Part shown: in pieces, positions 43,177 through 52,732 of the stretch | Position numbering within the stretch: position 1 is the stretch's first letter | Layout: each line of letters starts with the position of its first letter | Source of the DNA: Micromonospora globbae | Lineage (GTDB): Bacteria > Actinomycetota > Actinomycetes > Mycobacteriales > Micromonosporaceae | Length of the DNA stretch: 64,000 nucleotides | NCBI RefSeq assembly: GCF_003610785.1 | Contig: NZ_RAQQ01000022.1 | Span: 1-64,000, forward strand | Reading direction: 5' to 3' | The notes under the pieces: generated by a model | What the model was told of the DNA's origin: nothing | The model's input: only the letters and a program-made list of their open reading frames with translations | The model's database searches: none | Made by a program: the position numbers and the translations under genes

Positions 43177-44159
43177 GACTCGTCCTCCTGCTTGAGCACC
43201 ATCCGCACGTAGACGCCGGTCACCACGAGCAGGATCAGCGTGAGGATCACCGCGATGGCCGCGCCGAGGCCGTACTTCGGCGGGGGCGAGAAGGCCTCCG
43301 CGTACGAGTAGATCGAGAGCATGAACGTCGGCCGGTCCTGGGTGCCGCCGGCCAGGACGAACTGCTGCGTGAACACCTTGAAGTCCCAGATCGTGGAGAG
43401 GACGATCAGGATCCCGAAGACGGGGCGCAGCAGGGGGAAGGTGATCCGCCAGAAGACCCGCCACGGGCCCGCGCCGTCGACCCGGGCGGCCTCGTGCAGT
43501 TCGCTCGGGACGCTCTTCAACCCGGCGAGCACGCTGACCGCGATGAACGGGAACGAGTGCCAGACCACCACCAGCGTCAGGATCGAGAAGAACAGCAGCG
43601 GGGAGTTGAACCAGCCGTACCCGGTCCAGTCGCTGCGCCCGAAGAGCGTCTCGGACACGCCGTCGGGCAGGGCGTTGAACAGCCAGGTGACCAGCCCGCT
43701 GGTGTCGTCGAAGATCCACTTCCAGACGATCGTGCCGGTCAGCGCCGGGGTGGCCCAGGCGAGCATGACGCAACTGGCCACGAACGTGGCCATCTTGCGG
43801 CCGAGGCGGTTGAGCAGCAGGCCGACGAGGGTGCCGAGGATCATGGTGAGCACCACGTTGGCGACCGCGAAGAGCACGGTGTTGCGCAGCACCGTGAGGA
43901 AGAACGGGTCACCCAGGATCTGGGTGTAGTTCCCGAGCCCGACCCACGGCCACTCCCGGTCGCCGCGCAGCTGCCGGACGTTGTTGAGCTGGTGGAACGA
44001 CATGACCACCACCTGGCCGAGCGGCCAGAGCAGCAGGACGCCGATGACGACCAGGCACGGCAGGAGCAGCAGGTAGGGCAGGCGGTCGACCGGGCGACGC
44101 CGCCGCACGGGGATCTCCCGCGCGGCGGGCGTCTCCGGCGCCTCGGTCAGCGTGGTCAC
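43173..44159 (-). CDS. Carbohydrate ABC transporter permease (MalF type)
   Basis: CUT1 membrane subunit of 328 residues from the GTG at 44159, which overlaps the binding-protein stop; the longer frame upstream would lie inside the preceding gene. A charged Pro-rich N-terminus (RREIPVRRRRPVDRLPY-like) precedes six helices. The EAA loop reads ELHEAARVDGAGPWRVFWRITFPLLRP. It pairs with the MalG-type permease. No ATPase gene is present, so a shared MsiK-like ATPase elsewhere is expected. Confidence 0.92.
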   Translation of the reverse strand: MTTLTEAPETPAAREIPVRRRRPVDRLPYLLLLPCLVVIGVLLLWPLGQVVVMSFHQLNNVRQLRGDREWPWVGLGNYTQILGDPFFLTVLRNTVLFAVANVVLTMILGTLVGLLLNRLGRKMATFVASCVMLAWATPALTGTIVWKWIFDDTSGLVTWLFNALPDGVSETLFGRSDWTGYGWFNSPLLFFSILTLVVVWHSFPFIAVSVLAGLKSVPSELHEAARVDGAGPWRVFWRITFPLLRPVFGILIVLSTIWDFKVFTQQFVLAGGTQDRPTFMLSIYSYAEAFSPPPKYGLGAAIAVILTLILLVVTGVYVRMVLKQEDES

Positions 44160-45445
44160 TTGGCGTTGAGGATGCTTTCCATCTCGGCGGCCGCGTCGGC
44201 GGTAGCCTTCTCGACCGTCTTCTGACCCTTCATGACCGAGCTGTTCATCGCCTGCGTCACCGTCTTGGTACGGCTGACCTCCACCCACTTCGGGGTGAGC
44301 GGCGTGACCTTCGTGTTTTGCATCGCGGTCGCGAACGCCGACATGATCTTGTCATCGGTGTACTTGGAGCCGCCAACCAGGTCCCGGTAGACGGGAAAGA
44401 AGCCGAGGCTGTCGGCGAACGTCTGGGCGTTCTTCTTGTTCAGCAGGACGGTCACGTAGTCCCAGGCCAGGTCCTGCCGCTCGCTGTCCTGCCAGATCGC
44501 GATGTCCGAGCCACCGGCGAACGCGGGCGCCGGCTTGCCGTCCGGGCCGGGGATCGGGAACGTGCCCCAGACCTTCTCGATCTCCGGGTTGTCCTTCTTG
44601 ATGGCGCCCTGCTGCCAGCTGCCGGCGAAGGCCATGGCCGCCTTGCCCGTGGCGAACTGGGTCCGGGCGTCGATCTCGTTCCACCCGGCCGCCGCCGGCG
44701 GGGCCACCTTGTGCACGGTCACCAGGTCGGTCCAGAACTTGACCGCCCGCTGCGCCTCGGGCGTGGTGTAGCCCGACTTCCAGGTGCCGTTCTGCTCGGT
44801 GGCGATCTCCGCGCCCGCCGCCCAGAGGAAGGAGTAGAAGGGCAGCTCGGAGTTCCCGGGCACGGCGATGCCGTACGTGTTGGGCTTCTTGGCCTGCACG
44901 GCCTTGGCCGCGCTCACGAGTTCGTCCCACGTGGTCGGCGGCTTCACACCGGCCTCGGCGAACCAGTCGGTGCGGTAGTAGATCCCCCGGACGCCGGCGT
45001 ACCACGGCACGCCGTACTGCTTGCCGTCGAGCTGGGCGTTGCGCACCAGGTCCGGCAGGAGGTCCTTGCCGTCGGCCCAGCCGTTCATGCGGTCGCTGAT
45101 GTCGGCCAGCGCCTCCTGCGCCGCCCAGCCCTGCGTCTCGGTGTTACCCAGCTCCGTGACGTCCGGCCCCTCACCGCCGGCGAGGGCGGCCTGGAACTTC
45201 TTCGGCGCCTCCAGCCACGGGATGTACTGCACCACCACGTCGGTGTCCGGGTGCTTCTGCCGGAACTCGGCCTCGACGCCGTCGAGGAACTTCGTCTGCT
45301 CCTCGCTGCCCTCGCCCATCATCCAGACCGTCAGCTTGCTGGTGTCGCCCGCGTTCTCGTCACCGCCGCCGCCGCAACCGGCCAGCACCATCGCGGCCGA
45401 AGCCACCACGGCGGTGACCGGGGCCAGCCGCTTCCACCTGTTCAC
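44156..45445 (-). CDS. Sugar-binding lipoprotein of a CUT1 ABC importer
   Basis: Extracellular solute-binding protein family 1, 429 residues. The signal peptide ends in VLAGC (lipobox, about 20-24), followed by a Gly-rich linker. Typical elements are KLTVWMMGEGSEEQTKFLDGVEAEF, TELGNTETQGWAAQEALADIS and FAGGSDIAIWQDSE. The sugar cannot be told. The GTG at 45445 has GGGGAG upstream. It is the first gene of the three-gene importer operon, behind a candidate operator. Confidence 0.92.
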   Translation of the reverse strand: MNRWKRLAPVTAVVASAAMVLAGCGGGGDENAGDTSKLTVWMMGEGSEEQTKFLDGVEAEFRQKHPDTDVVVQYIPWLEAPKKFQAALAGGEGPDVTELGNTETQGWAAQEALADISDRMNGWADGKDLLPDLVRNAQLDGKQYGVPWYAGVRGIYYRTDWFAEAGVKPPTTWDELVSAAKAVQAKKPNTYGIAVPGNSELPFYSFLWAAGAEIATEQNGTWKSGYTTPEAQRAVKFWTDLVTVHKVAPPAAAGWNEIDARTQFATGKAAMAFAGSWQQGAIKKDNPEIEKVWGTFPIPGPDGKPAPAFAGGSDIAIWQDSERQDLAWDYVTVLLNKKNAQTFADSLGFFPVYRDLVGGSKYTDDKIMSAFATAMQNTKVTPLTPKWVEVSRTKTVTQAMNSSVMKGQKTVEKATADAAAEMESILNAK

Positions 45446-45494
45446 GCCACATCTCCCCTCGGGCCGCCTGGCACTAACCTTCTCCGCCGCACCT

Positions 45495-45515
45495 TAGTAG
45501 GAAAAAATCCTTTAC
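45495..45515 (-). promoter_or_regulatory. A/T-rich candidate operator upstream of the sugar-binding protein
   Basis: TAGTAGGAAAAAATCCTTTAC contains the partial dyad AGGA-AAAAA-TCCT. It stands out as A/T-rich in an about 73% GC setting and lies 50-70 bases before the start codon. Its shape resembles operators of ROK-type sugar repressors (TAGGAAA...TTTCCTA), inferred from memory. TAAGGT on the minus strand nearby could be the -10. Confidence 0.45.
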
Positions 45516-45602
45516 GACAGTGGTGGCCGGCGAGGCGACGCGACCGTACCGCAGGTGGGCGACGCGGGGCAGTCTCCCGGCGGGGACGAATCCGGCGGCA
45601 TC

Positions 45603-45646
45603 CACACGAAGGGCGCCCGGCCGGTTGGCGGGGCGCCCTTCGTGTG
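45603..45646 (-). terminator. Terminator after the first GlsB-like gene
   Basis: 16-bp perfect stem, 45603-45618 with 45631-45646, starting 12 bases beyond the stop of the small membrane protein gene on the minus strand. Confidence 0.85.
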
Positions 45647-45658
45647 TGCGGGTGGGGA

Positions 45659-45946
45659 TTACCGGTACGTGACACTGCGGCGTCGGCCGAAGCCGGCCAC
45701 CAGCGCCACCGCGATGGCCGCCAGCACGACCTGCACCAGCAGCTCACCCCAGTCGATCCCGGCGGTCTCCGTCGCGATGCCCAGCGCCCGCGCCAGCACC
45801 GTGCCGAGCAGCGCGGCGCCCACACCGATCAGCATGTGCAGCCACATCGGCATGTCCTGGCGGCCCGGGACGACCAGACGGCCCAGCGCCCCGACGATCA
45901 GACCGACGATGAGCGCGGTGATGATGCCCCAAACGGTCAGCTCCAC
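45659..45946 (-). CDS. GlsB/YeaQ/YmgE family stress membrane protein, copy 1
   Basis: A 95-residue transglycosylase-associated family protein with three hydrophobic helices (about 4-26, 33-56, 64-87). Family residues include GLIVGALGRLVVPGRQDMPMW and the GIGAALLG-like segment (GVGAALLGTVLARALG). The C-terminus is basic (GRRRSVTYR). The GTG start has GGAGGGCGACC upstream. It is nearly identical to the gene at 46179-46463. E. coli relatives are stress-induced membrane proteins of unknown mechanism. Confidence 0.92.
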   Translation of the reverse strand: MELTVWGIITALIVGLIVGALGRLVVPGRQDMPMWLHMLIGVGAALLGTVLARALGIATETAGIDWGELLVQVVLAAIAVALVAGFGRRRSVTYR

Positions 45947-46019
45947 GGTCGCCCTCCTTCTCGACAGTCCTGCTTGACAGTCGTCTCGTTCGTCGTTGCT
46001 TCCTGTCCTGACCGCCAAG

Positions 46020-46046
46020 GTTCCCGATCGGCGTGAGCGGCAAACC
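46020..46046 (-). promoter_or_regulatory. Candidate stress sigma factor promoter, copy 1
   Basis: On the minus strand GGTTTG (46046-46041), a 15-base spacer and GGGAAC (46025-46020), resembling the GTTT...GGGTAT promoters of the SigB/SigF group. The same motif pair with the same spacing precedes copy 2. Confidence 0.5.
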
Positions 46047-46110
46047 GGCTTTCCGGGACACTGTCGCCCGACATGCGCGTACCAGCATGTTTCCGGCACA
46101 CCACACGCCG

Positions 46111-46143
46111 ACGGGCGCCCGACCTGCCGGTCGGGACGCCCGT
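46111..46143 (-). terminator. Terminator-like hairpin after GlsB-like copy 2
   Basis: ACGGGCG(C)CCGACC pairs with GGTCGG(GA)CGCCCGT through a small bulge and a 4-base loop, 36 bases beyond the stop of copy 2. Confidence 0.6.
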
Positions 46144-46178
46144 GACGGAACTCTGGTCGTACGGCGCGCCGCGGTCGT

Positions 46179-46463
46179 TTACCGCGTCACGCTGCGGCGT
46201 CGGCCCACGCCGGCCACCAGCGCCACCGCGATGGCCGCCAGCACGACCTGCACCAGCAACTCACCCCAGTCGATCCCGGCGGTCTCCGTCGCGATGCCCA
46301 GCGCCCGCGCCAGCACCGTGCCGAGCAGCGCGGCGCCCACACCGATCAGCATGTGCAGCCACATCGGCATGTCCTGCCGTCCCGGAACGACCAGACGGCC
46401 CAGCGCCCCGACGATCAGACCGACGATGAGCGCGGTGATGATGCCCCAAACGGTCAGCTCCAC
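46179..46463 (-). CDS. GlsB/YeaQ/YmgE family stress membrane protein, copy 2
   Basis: A 94-residue protein identical to copy 1 except near the C-terminus (VGRRRSVTR instead of FGRRRSVTYR). Three membrane helices and the PGRQDMPMW loop are unchanged. Most nucleotide differences are silent, indicating a recent duplication or gene conversion. The GTG start and GAAGGAGGGCGACC leader match copy 1. The two copies are in tandem, 232 bases apart, each with its own promoter-like motif and terminator. Confidence 0.92.
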   Translation of the reverse strand: MELTVWGIITALIVGLIVGALGRLVVPGRQDMPMWLHMLIGVGAALLGTVLARALGIATETAGIDWGELLVQVVLAAIAVALVAGVGRRRSVTR

Positions 46464-46523
46464 GGTCGCCCTCCTTCAAGAATGTGTTCACACGAGGTGT
46501 GTGCTTCCTGTCGTGGGCGCTAA

Positions 46524-46550
46524 GTTCCCGAGCCGCGAGAACGCCAAACC
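46524..46550 (-). promoter_or_regulatory. Candidate stress sigma factor promoter, copy 2
   Basis: GGTTTG (46550-46545), a 15-base spacer and GGGAAC (46529-46524) on the minus strand. Motifs and spacing match the element upstream of copy 1, although the surrounding sequence has diverged. Confidence 0.5.
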
Positions 46551-46702
46551 GGCGGCGGGCAACAAGGTCGGCGGACGTCAATGCGAAACCGTCGGCGCAA
46601 TTTCGCCGGCCGCACCGTCCACCCAGGTCGCGCACGGTGTGGACGGTCTCCGGCCGGACGCCGGGAGCCGTAGAAAATTTTCCCGCCGCAGCGGCGTACG
46701 GC

Positions 46703-46767
46703 GACGGCCGGCACCGTCCGGAGGCCGGCGACCACGCTGGTCGCGGCCCGGGCCGGTGCCGGCCGTC
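46703..46767 (-). terminator. Nested double hairpin after lepA
   Basis: An outer perfect 14-bp stem (46703-46716 with 46754-46767) encloses a second stem (46723-46733 with 46739-46748, one bulge). It begins 2 bases beyond the lepA stop codon. Confidence 0.8.
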
Positions 46768-46769
46768 GG

Positions 46770-48647
<1,878 letters not shown>

Positions 48648-48734
48648 AGCTGTCCGTTCTGGTCGGCTGACGTGAGCAGGCCGGCGCGGAGCCGGCCCCC
48701 TCTATGCTCCCACGCCCTCCCGGGCGCGGTCGGA

Positions 48735-49271
48735 TCACTCCTGCGGCGGCTCGACGAACAGCGCGGCGAGCCGCGGCAGCCGCCGCCGGGCCTCGTCCTC
48801 GTCGTCGAAGTCCCAGAAGTCGTCGAGGTCCGGCGCCACGACCGGGTCGGGCTGCGCCGGCAGGTCGGTGGCGGTCGCCTTGCGGTACGCCTCACCGGGC
48901 ACCGCGAGCATCTCCTCCGACCCGAACTCCTCACCGGTGAGCGCGGCCGACCGGATCCGGGGCAGCTCGGCGAGGGAGTCCGGATCGGCGACCGCCCGGG
49001 CGAAGACCGCCCGGCCCTGGGTCATCAACCAGCCCCGGAAGTGCGCGAAGCCGTCGTCGGAGGCGCCCCCGTTGACGAGGTAGGCGGCGCCCCAGAGGTC
49101 GGCCGTGTAGGAGGCGGCCAGCACCCGCGCCTGGTGCCGCGCGTACCCGACGATCTCGGCCGGGTCACGCTCGGCCAGCAGCGCCACCGCCCGGGCGGCC
49201 ACCGCGTGGGCCTCTCCCCCACCGCCGGCCCGGGCCTGGTCGATCAACTGCCAGAAGTCGTCGGTCCTCAT
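48735..49271 (-). CDS. DUF4240 domain-containing protein
   Basis: A 178-residue protein starting MRTDDFWQLIDQAR, the typical DUF4240 beginning, with AHAVAARAVALLAERDPAEIVGY, LWGAAYLVNGGASDDGFAHFRGWLMTQG and FARAVADPDSLAEL. The C-terminal region is acidic (DLDDFWDFDDEDEARR). Family members are widespread in actinobacteria and their function is unknown. The ATG at 49271 matches the family start. It is divergent from the phosphotransferase gene. Confidence 0.9.
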   Translation of the reverse strand: MRTDDFWQLIDQARAGGGGEAHAVAARAVALLAERDPAEIVGYARHQARVLAASYTADLWGAAYLVNGGASDDGFAHFRGWLMTQGRAVFARAVADPDSLAELPRIRSAALTGEEFGSEEMLAVPGEAYRKATATDLPAQPDPVVAPDLDDFWDFDDEDEARRRLPRLAALFVEPPQE

Positions 49272-49331
49272 GGCCTGGCAGTCTCCCAGACCGGTCGCGC
49301 CGGTGCCGTCTCCCGGGCGCGGCCGTGGCGC

Positions 49332-49409
49332 GTCACGTCGGCCGGGGCGCCGCCGCGGTGGCCGGTCACGCCGGCCGGGGTGCCGCGTCGTCGGTGGCCG
49401 GTCACGCCG
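49332..49409. repeat. Degenerate tandem repeat of about 33-36 bp
   Basis: Two units beginning GTCACG(T/C)CGGCCGGGG and ending GGTGGCCG (49332-49364 and 49365-49400), plus the start of a third. It lies upstream of the phosphotransferase start. Confidence 0.65.
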
Positions 49410-49443
49410 CGTCGTGTCGCCCGGGGCTCGGCGAGGGGGCAGC

Positions 49444-50439
49444 ATGGACGGCGTGCCCGCGCCGTCACCACCCCCCGTACCGTACGACGCGACGGCCCGG
49501 CGCCCCCACTGGGACGAGCTGCCGGGGGCGCTGCGGACCGCCCTCGCCGACCGGCTGGGCGCCCCGGTGGTCGCTGTCCGCACCGCCGGCGCCGGCTTCA
49601 CCCGGGGCTTCGCCGGCGTGCTCGACACCGCCGCCGGCGAGCGGGCCTTCGTGAAGGCCGCGCCCGCCGCCGGTCAACCGCACCTCGTCGACTGGTACGC
49701 GCGGGAGGCCGCCGTCCTCGAACGGCTCCCGGCCGGCCTCCCGGCGCCCCGCCCCCGCTGGACGCTGAGCGTCGCCGGCTGGTTCGCCGTCGCGCAGGAG
49801 GCGATCGACGGCCGGACGCCCCGGCTGCCCTGGGACCCGGCCGAGCTGACCGCGACGCTCGCCGCGTACGCCGAGGTCACGGCCGCCCTCGCCGACCCGC
49901 CGGCCGGCCTGGTCGCGCTGGGCCTGCCCCACCTCGCCGACCTGGCCCGCGACGACATCCTCTGGTGGGGCGAGGTCGCCGCCGGCCGGGAGCCGGCGCC
50001 ACCGCTGCCCGCCGCCGCGCGCGGCCGGCTGCCCGAACTCGTCGCGCTGGAGTCGCGCCTCCCGCCGTACGCCGCCCGCGGCACCGGGCTGATCCACGGC
50101 GACCTCCGCCTCGACAACGTCCTCGTGGGTGGCGACGGGCGGGCCTGGCTCTGCGACTGGACCTGGCTCTGCCACGGGCCGGCCTGGTTCGACCTGACGA
50201 CCCTGCTGATCACCGCGTACGCCAGCGGGCTGGACGCCGACGCCCTCTTCGCGCGTCACCCGGCCGCGGCCGACGCCCCGCCGGACGCGCTGGACGCCAC
50301 CCTCGCCGCGCTGGCCGGGTACTTTCTGACCGGCGCCGCGGCGGCACCACCGACGGCCTCCGCGTCGCTGCGCGCCCACCAGCGCTACAGCGGCGAGCAG
50401 GCGCTCGCCTGGCTCGCCCGCCGGCAGGGCTGGGCCTGA
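49444..50439 (+). CDS. Aminoglycoside phosphotransferase-family kinase-like protein
   Basis: A 331-residue protein with an APH/choline kinase fold. A P-loop-like N-lobe (TAGAGFTRGFAGVL ... RAFVKAAP with the ATP Lys) is followed by the catalytic HGDLRLDNVLVG (Brenner motif with Asp and Asn) and the metal-binding CDWTW. The usual DFG/D-x-D position is DWTWLC. The family covers antibiotic kinases, choline kinases and many proteins of unknown substrate. Resistance cannot be inferred. The ATG at 49444 has GAGGGGGCAGC upstream. Confidence 0.85.
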   Translation: MDGVPAPSPPPVPYDATARRPHWDELPGALRTALADRLGAPVVAVRTAGAGFTRGFAGVLDTAAGERAFVKAAPAAGQPHLVDWYAREAAVLERLPAGLPAPRPRWTLSVAGWFAVAQEAIDGRTPRLPWDPAELTATLAAYAEVTAALADPPAGLVALGLPHLADLARDDILWWGEVAAGREPAPPLPAAARGRLPELVALESRLPPYAARGTGLIHGDLRLDNVLVGGDGRAWLCDWTWLCHGPAWFDLTTLLITAYASGLDADALFARHPAAADAPPDALDATLAALAGYFLTGAAAAPPTASASLRAHQRYSGEQALAWLARRQGWA

Positions 50440-50441
50440 CC

Positions 50442-50566
50442 ACGGTCGGGGCGGACCCGGGTGCGACGCGGGACGGACCTGGGCACGGTCGGGGCGGACC
50501 TGGGCACGTCGCGGGCCGGACCTGGGCGCGGTCGGGGCGAACCTGGGCACGTCGCGGGGCTGGGCG
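50442..50566. repeat. Degenerate intergenic tandem repeat, about 21-22 bp units
   Basis: Six imperfect units built on GCGGACCTGGGC alternate between ACGGTCGGG and ACGTCGCGG openings. They fill the gap between the phosphotransferase stop and the rpsT promoter. They encode nothing consistent. Confidence 0.7.
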
Positions 50567-50646
50567 GCTGTCGCGGCGGTGGACCGCGGTCGCGGCGCGG
50601 GTCGGGCCGCTCTCCAGGGCCGGACGGCTGTCGCACCCCCGCCGTT

Positions 50647-50675
50647 TTGGCTCGTCCCGGCCGACCTGGTAACCT
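50647..50675 (+). promoter_or_regulatory. rpsT promoter
   Basis: TTGGCT (50647-50652), a 17-base spacer and TAACCT (50670-50675), a good housekeeping sigma promoter about 78 bases before the rpsT start. Confidence 0.6.
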
Positions 50676-50753
50676 GGCTCTTCGCGCGGCGATGACGCAT
50701 GCTCGTCGTGCGGAGAAGCTGACCAACCCGAGCTATCAAGACGAGGCTGTCGC

Positions 50754-51020
50754 GTGGCGAACATCAAGTCCCAGATCAAGCGCAACCGGCAGAACGAGAA
50801 GCGCCGGCTGCGTAACAAGTCGGTCAAGTCGTCGCTGAAGACCGCCATCCGCAAGTTCCACGAGGCCGCCGAGGCTGGCGACGTCGAGCAGGCCACCGCC
50901 CTCATGCGGGACGCCTCGCGCAAGCTCGACAAGGCCGTCAGCAAGGGCGTGATCCACGCCAACCAGGCCGCCAACCGCAAGTCCGCGATCGCCAAGCGCG
51001 TCGCGTCGTTCTCCGCCTGA
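50754..51020 (+). CDS. rpsT: 30S ribosomal protein S20
   Basis: An 88-residue basic helical protein binding 16S rRNA. The start VANIKSQIKRNRQNEKRRLRNK and the segments SSLKTAIRKFHEAAEAGD and IHANQAANRKSAIAKRV are standard S20. The GTG start has GAGG seven bases upstream. It is monocistronic with its own promoter and terminator, divergently positioned relative to holA as in mycobacteria. Confidence 0.97.
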   Translation: MANIKSQIKRNRQNEKRRLRNKSVKSSLKTAIRKFHEAAEAGDVEQATALMRDASRKLDKAVSKGVIHANQAANRKSAIAKRVASFSA

Positions 51021-51040
51021 CCCAGGCGGCGACAGACCTC

Positions 51041-51079
51041 GCCGGAAGCCCCCGGGCCACTGCCTCGGGGGCTTCCGGC
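51041..51079 (+). terminator. rpsT terminator
   Basis: 14-bp perfect stem, 51041-51054 with 51066-51079, 11-base loop, followed by TGTCTGTTTC. It starts 20 bases after the rpsT stop. Confidence 0.9.
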
Positions 51080-51173
51080 TGTCTGTTTCCCGAGCTGTGG
51101 CCGGTGACGGGTCCGCGGTGGACGAGGGCGGGCGTCCACTCCCCTGTCGGCGTCAGCGCCGCCACGTGCCGGA

Positions 51174-51623
51174 TCAGGAGGGCTCGCGACCCGGCCGGCT
51201 GCTCGTCGGAGCGTCGGACCGGACCGCCGGAGCGGACGGATCGACGGACACGACGACGCCGGGCACGCTGTGGGTGATCCACTCGACCCGCGCGCGGCCC
51301 ACCACGGGCTCCATCTGCCGCCGGAACCGGTCGCGCTCCTGCTCGGGTACGAGCGCCGCGGACCGGACCACGACGGCGGCCACCATGTCGTTGAGCTTCA
51401 CCATGACCGCGACCGTTGCGGGCAGGATCACGACGGCCCACCAGCTGACCAGCTCGGCGAGGGCGAGCAGCGCCGCCAGCGCGATCACGCCTTCGAAGAA
51501 GAGGAAGCAGAGCACGCCGCCCGGGTTGACGAACCGCAACCCGAGCACCCGCGCGTACAGCGGGCGGTACTGATCCTCGTCGGCCGGGATGGTGGCCCAC
51601 GCCGTGCGGACCGGTCCGCTCAC
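51174..51623 (-). CDS. Two-helix membrane protein coupled to holA
   Basis: A 149-residue protein with a cytosolic start (TAWATIPADEDQYRPLYARVLGLRFVNPGG). Two adjacent helices (about 36-56 and 60-80) contain FLFFEGVIALAALLALAELVSW. The soluble C-terminal part reads VPEQERDRFRRQMEPVVGRARVEWI. The GTG start overlaps the holA stop by GTGA. I recognise no family; it may be a lineage-specific membrane protein. Confidence 0.7.
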   Translation of the reverse strand: MSGPVRTAWATIPADEDQYRPLYARVLGLRFVNPGGVLCFLFFEGVIALAALLALAELVSWWAVVILPATVAVMVKLNDMVAAVVVRSAALVPEQERDRFRRQMEPVVGRARVEWITHSVPGVVVSVDPSAPAVRSDAPTSSRPGREPS

Positions 51624-52600
51624 GGGGCGCCACCCCGCCGGGCGGCCGCCACGGAGAAGACGGCCCGCTCCAGGGCGTACGCACGGTCGTCGGAGCCGCC
51701 CTTCACGGCCGCGTTGCACTCGGCGGCGACCTGCATGGCGCGGACCAGCCCCTCCGGCGTCCAGCCCCGGCTCTGCCGCTGCGCCCGCTCGATCTTCCAG
51801 GCCGGCATGCCGAGGGTGCCCGCCAGCTGGTACGGGCTGCCCCGGCCGGCGGACGCGACCCGGGCCACCGTCCGTACGCCGTCGGCCAGGGCGTCGGCGA
51901 TCGGCACCGGGTCGACGCCGACGTGCAGCGCCCACCGCAGCGCCTCCAGCGCGGCCGGGACGTCGCCGACCATGGCGGCGTCGGCGACCGTGAAGCCGCT
52001 CACCTCCACCCGACCCCGGTAGTACCGGGCGACCGTGTCGGCGCCGATGCGCCCGTCGGTGTCGGCGATCAACTGGGAGCAGGCGGCGGCCAGTTCCCGC
52101 AGGTCGTTGCCGACCGCCGCGAGCAACGCCTCGGCGGCGCTCTCGGTGCACGTGCCGCCGCCCCGGCGGATCTCGTCGCGGACGAAGGCCACCCGGTCGC
52201 GGTGCCCCTTCAGCTTCGCGGCCGGCACCACCGTCGCGCCGGCCGCCTTCAGCCCGTCGGCGAACGCCTTCCCCTTGGCCCCGCCGAGGTGCAGCACGAC
52301 CAGTTGCACCTCGGGGTCGGGGTTCTTCGCGTACGCCAGCAGGGCCGCCACCAGGTCCTTGCGGGCGTCCTGGCCGGAGCGCAGCACGAGCAGCCGCCGC
52401 CCGCCGAACAGCGACGGGCTGAGCATCTCGGCGATTTCCCCCGGGGTGAGCGCGCCGGCCTGGTACTCGCGGACGTCCACGTCGGGGTCGACGCTGCGCG
52501 CCTTCGCGACGGCTTCGGTCACGGCGCGCGTGGCGAGCAGCTCCTCATCGCCGAGGACCAGCAGAATGGGGGCGAGGCTGGCGGGGGTCACGTCGCCCAT
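51620..52600 (-). CDS. holA: DNA polymerase III subunit delta
   Basis: Clamp-loader delta subunit of 326 residues. It shows the N-terminal PILLVLGDEELLATRAV, the AEMLSPSLFGGRRLLVLRS segment, the region around LREL(A)AACSQLIADTDG and the C-terminal helical part (VAAECNAAVKGGSDDRAYALERAVFSVA). ATG 52600 is used; GTG 52591 is an alternative that would give a leaderless message behind GAATAT. It lies downstream of comEC-comEA, as in mycobacteria. Confidence 0.92.
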   Translation of the reverse strand: MGDVTPASLAPILLVLGDEELLATRAVTEAVAKARSVDPDVDVREYQAGALTPGEIAEMLSPSLFGGRRLLVLRSGQDARKDLVAALLAYAKNPDPEVQLVVLHLGGAKGKAFADGLKAAGATVVPAAKLKGHRDRVAFVRDEIRRGGGTCTESAAEALLAAVGNDLRELAAACSQLIADTDGRIGADTVARYYRGRVEVSGFTVADAAMVGDVPAALEALRWALHVGVDPVPIADALADGVRTVARVASAGRGSPYQLAGTLGMPAWKIERAQRQSRGWTPEGLVRAMQVAAECNAAVKGGSDDRAYALERAVFSVAAARRGGAP

Positions 52601-52732
52601 ATTCGCACGCCCGGCAACGGGATCGTGCCTGCTCATCGACGCCTCAGGCGGCGGAGCCCGCAGTCAGTGCGAATCCAGACATTTATGTCAATCCACCATG
52701 CAGCGACACAAGACCCCCGCGTCCGGGCCGCG

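Larger units (their letters stand above)
46464..46769. other. Intergenic region between GlsB-like copy 2 and lepA
   Basis: About 306 bases with no supported gene. It holds the promoter of copy 2, an A/T-rich GTAGAAAATTTTCC at about 46668-46681 of unknown meaning, and the lepA terminator hairpins. Confidence 0.6.

Noticed and set aside
49444..50439. Antibiotic-resistance aminoglycoside kinase
   Set aside because: The APH fold is shared by many kinases of other substrates; nothing here identifies an antibiotic substrate.
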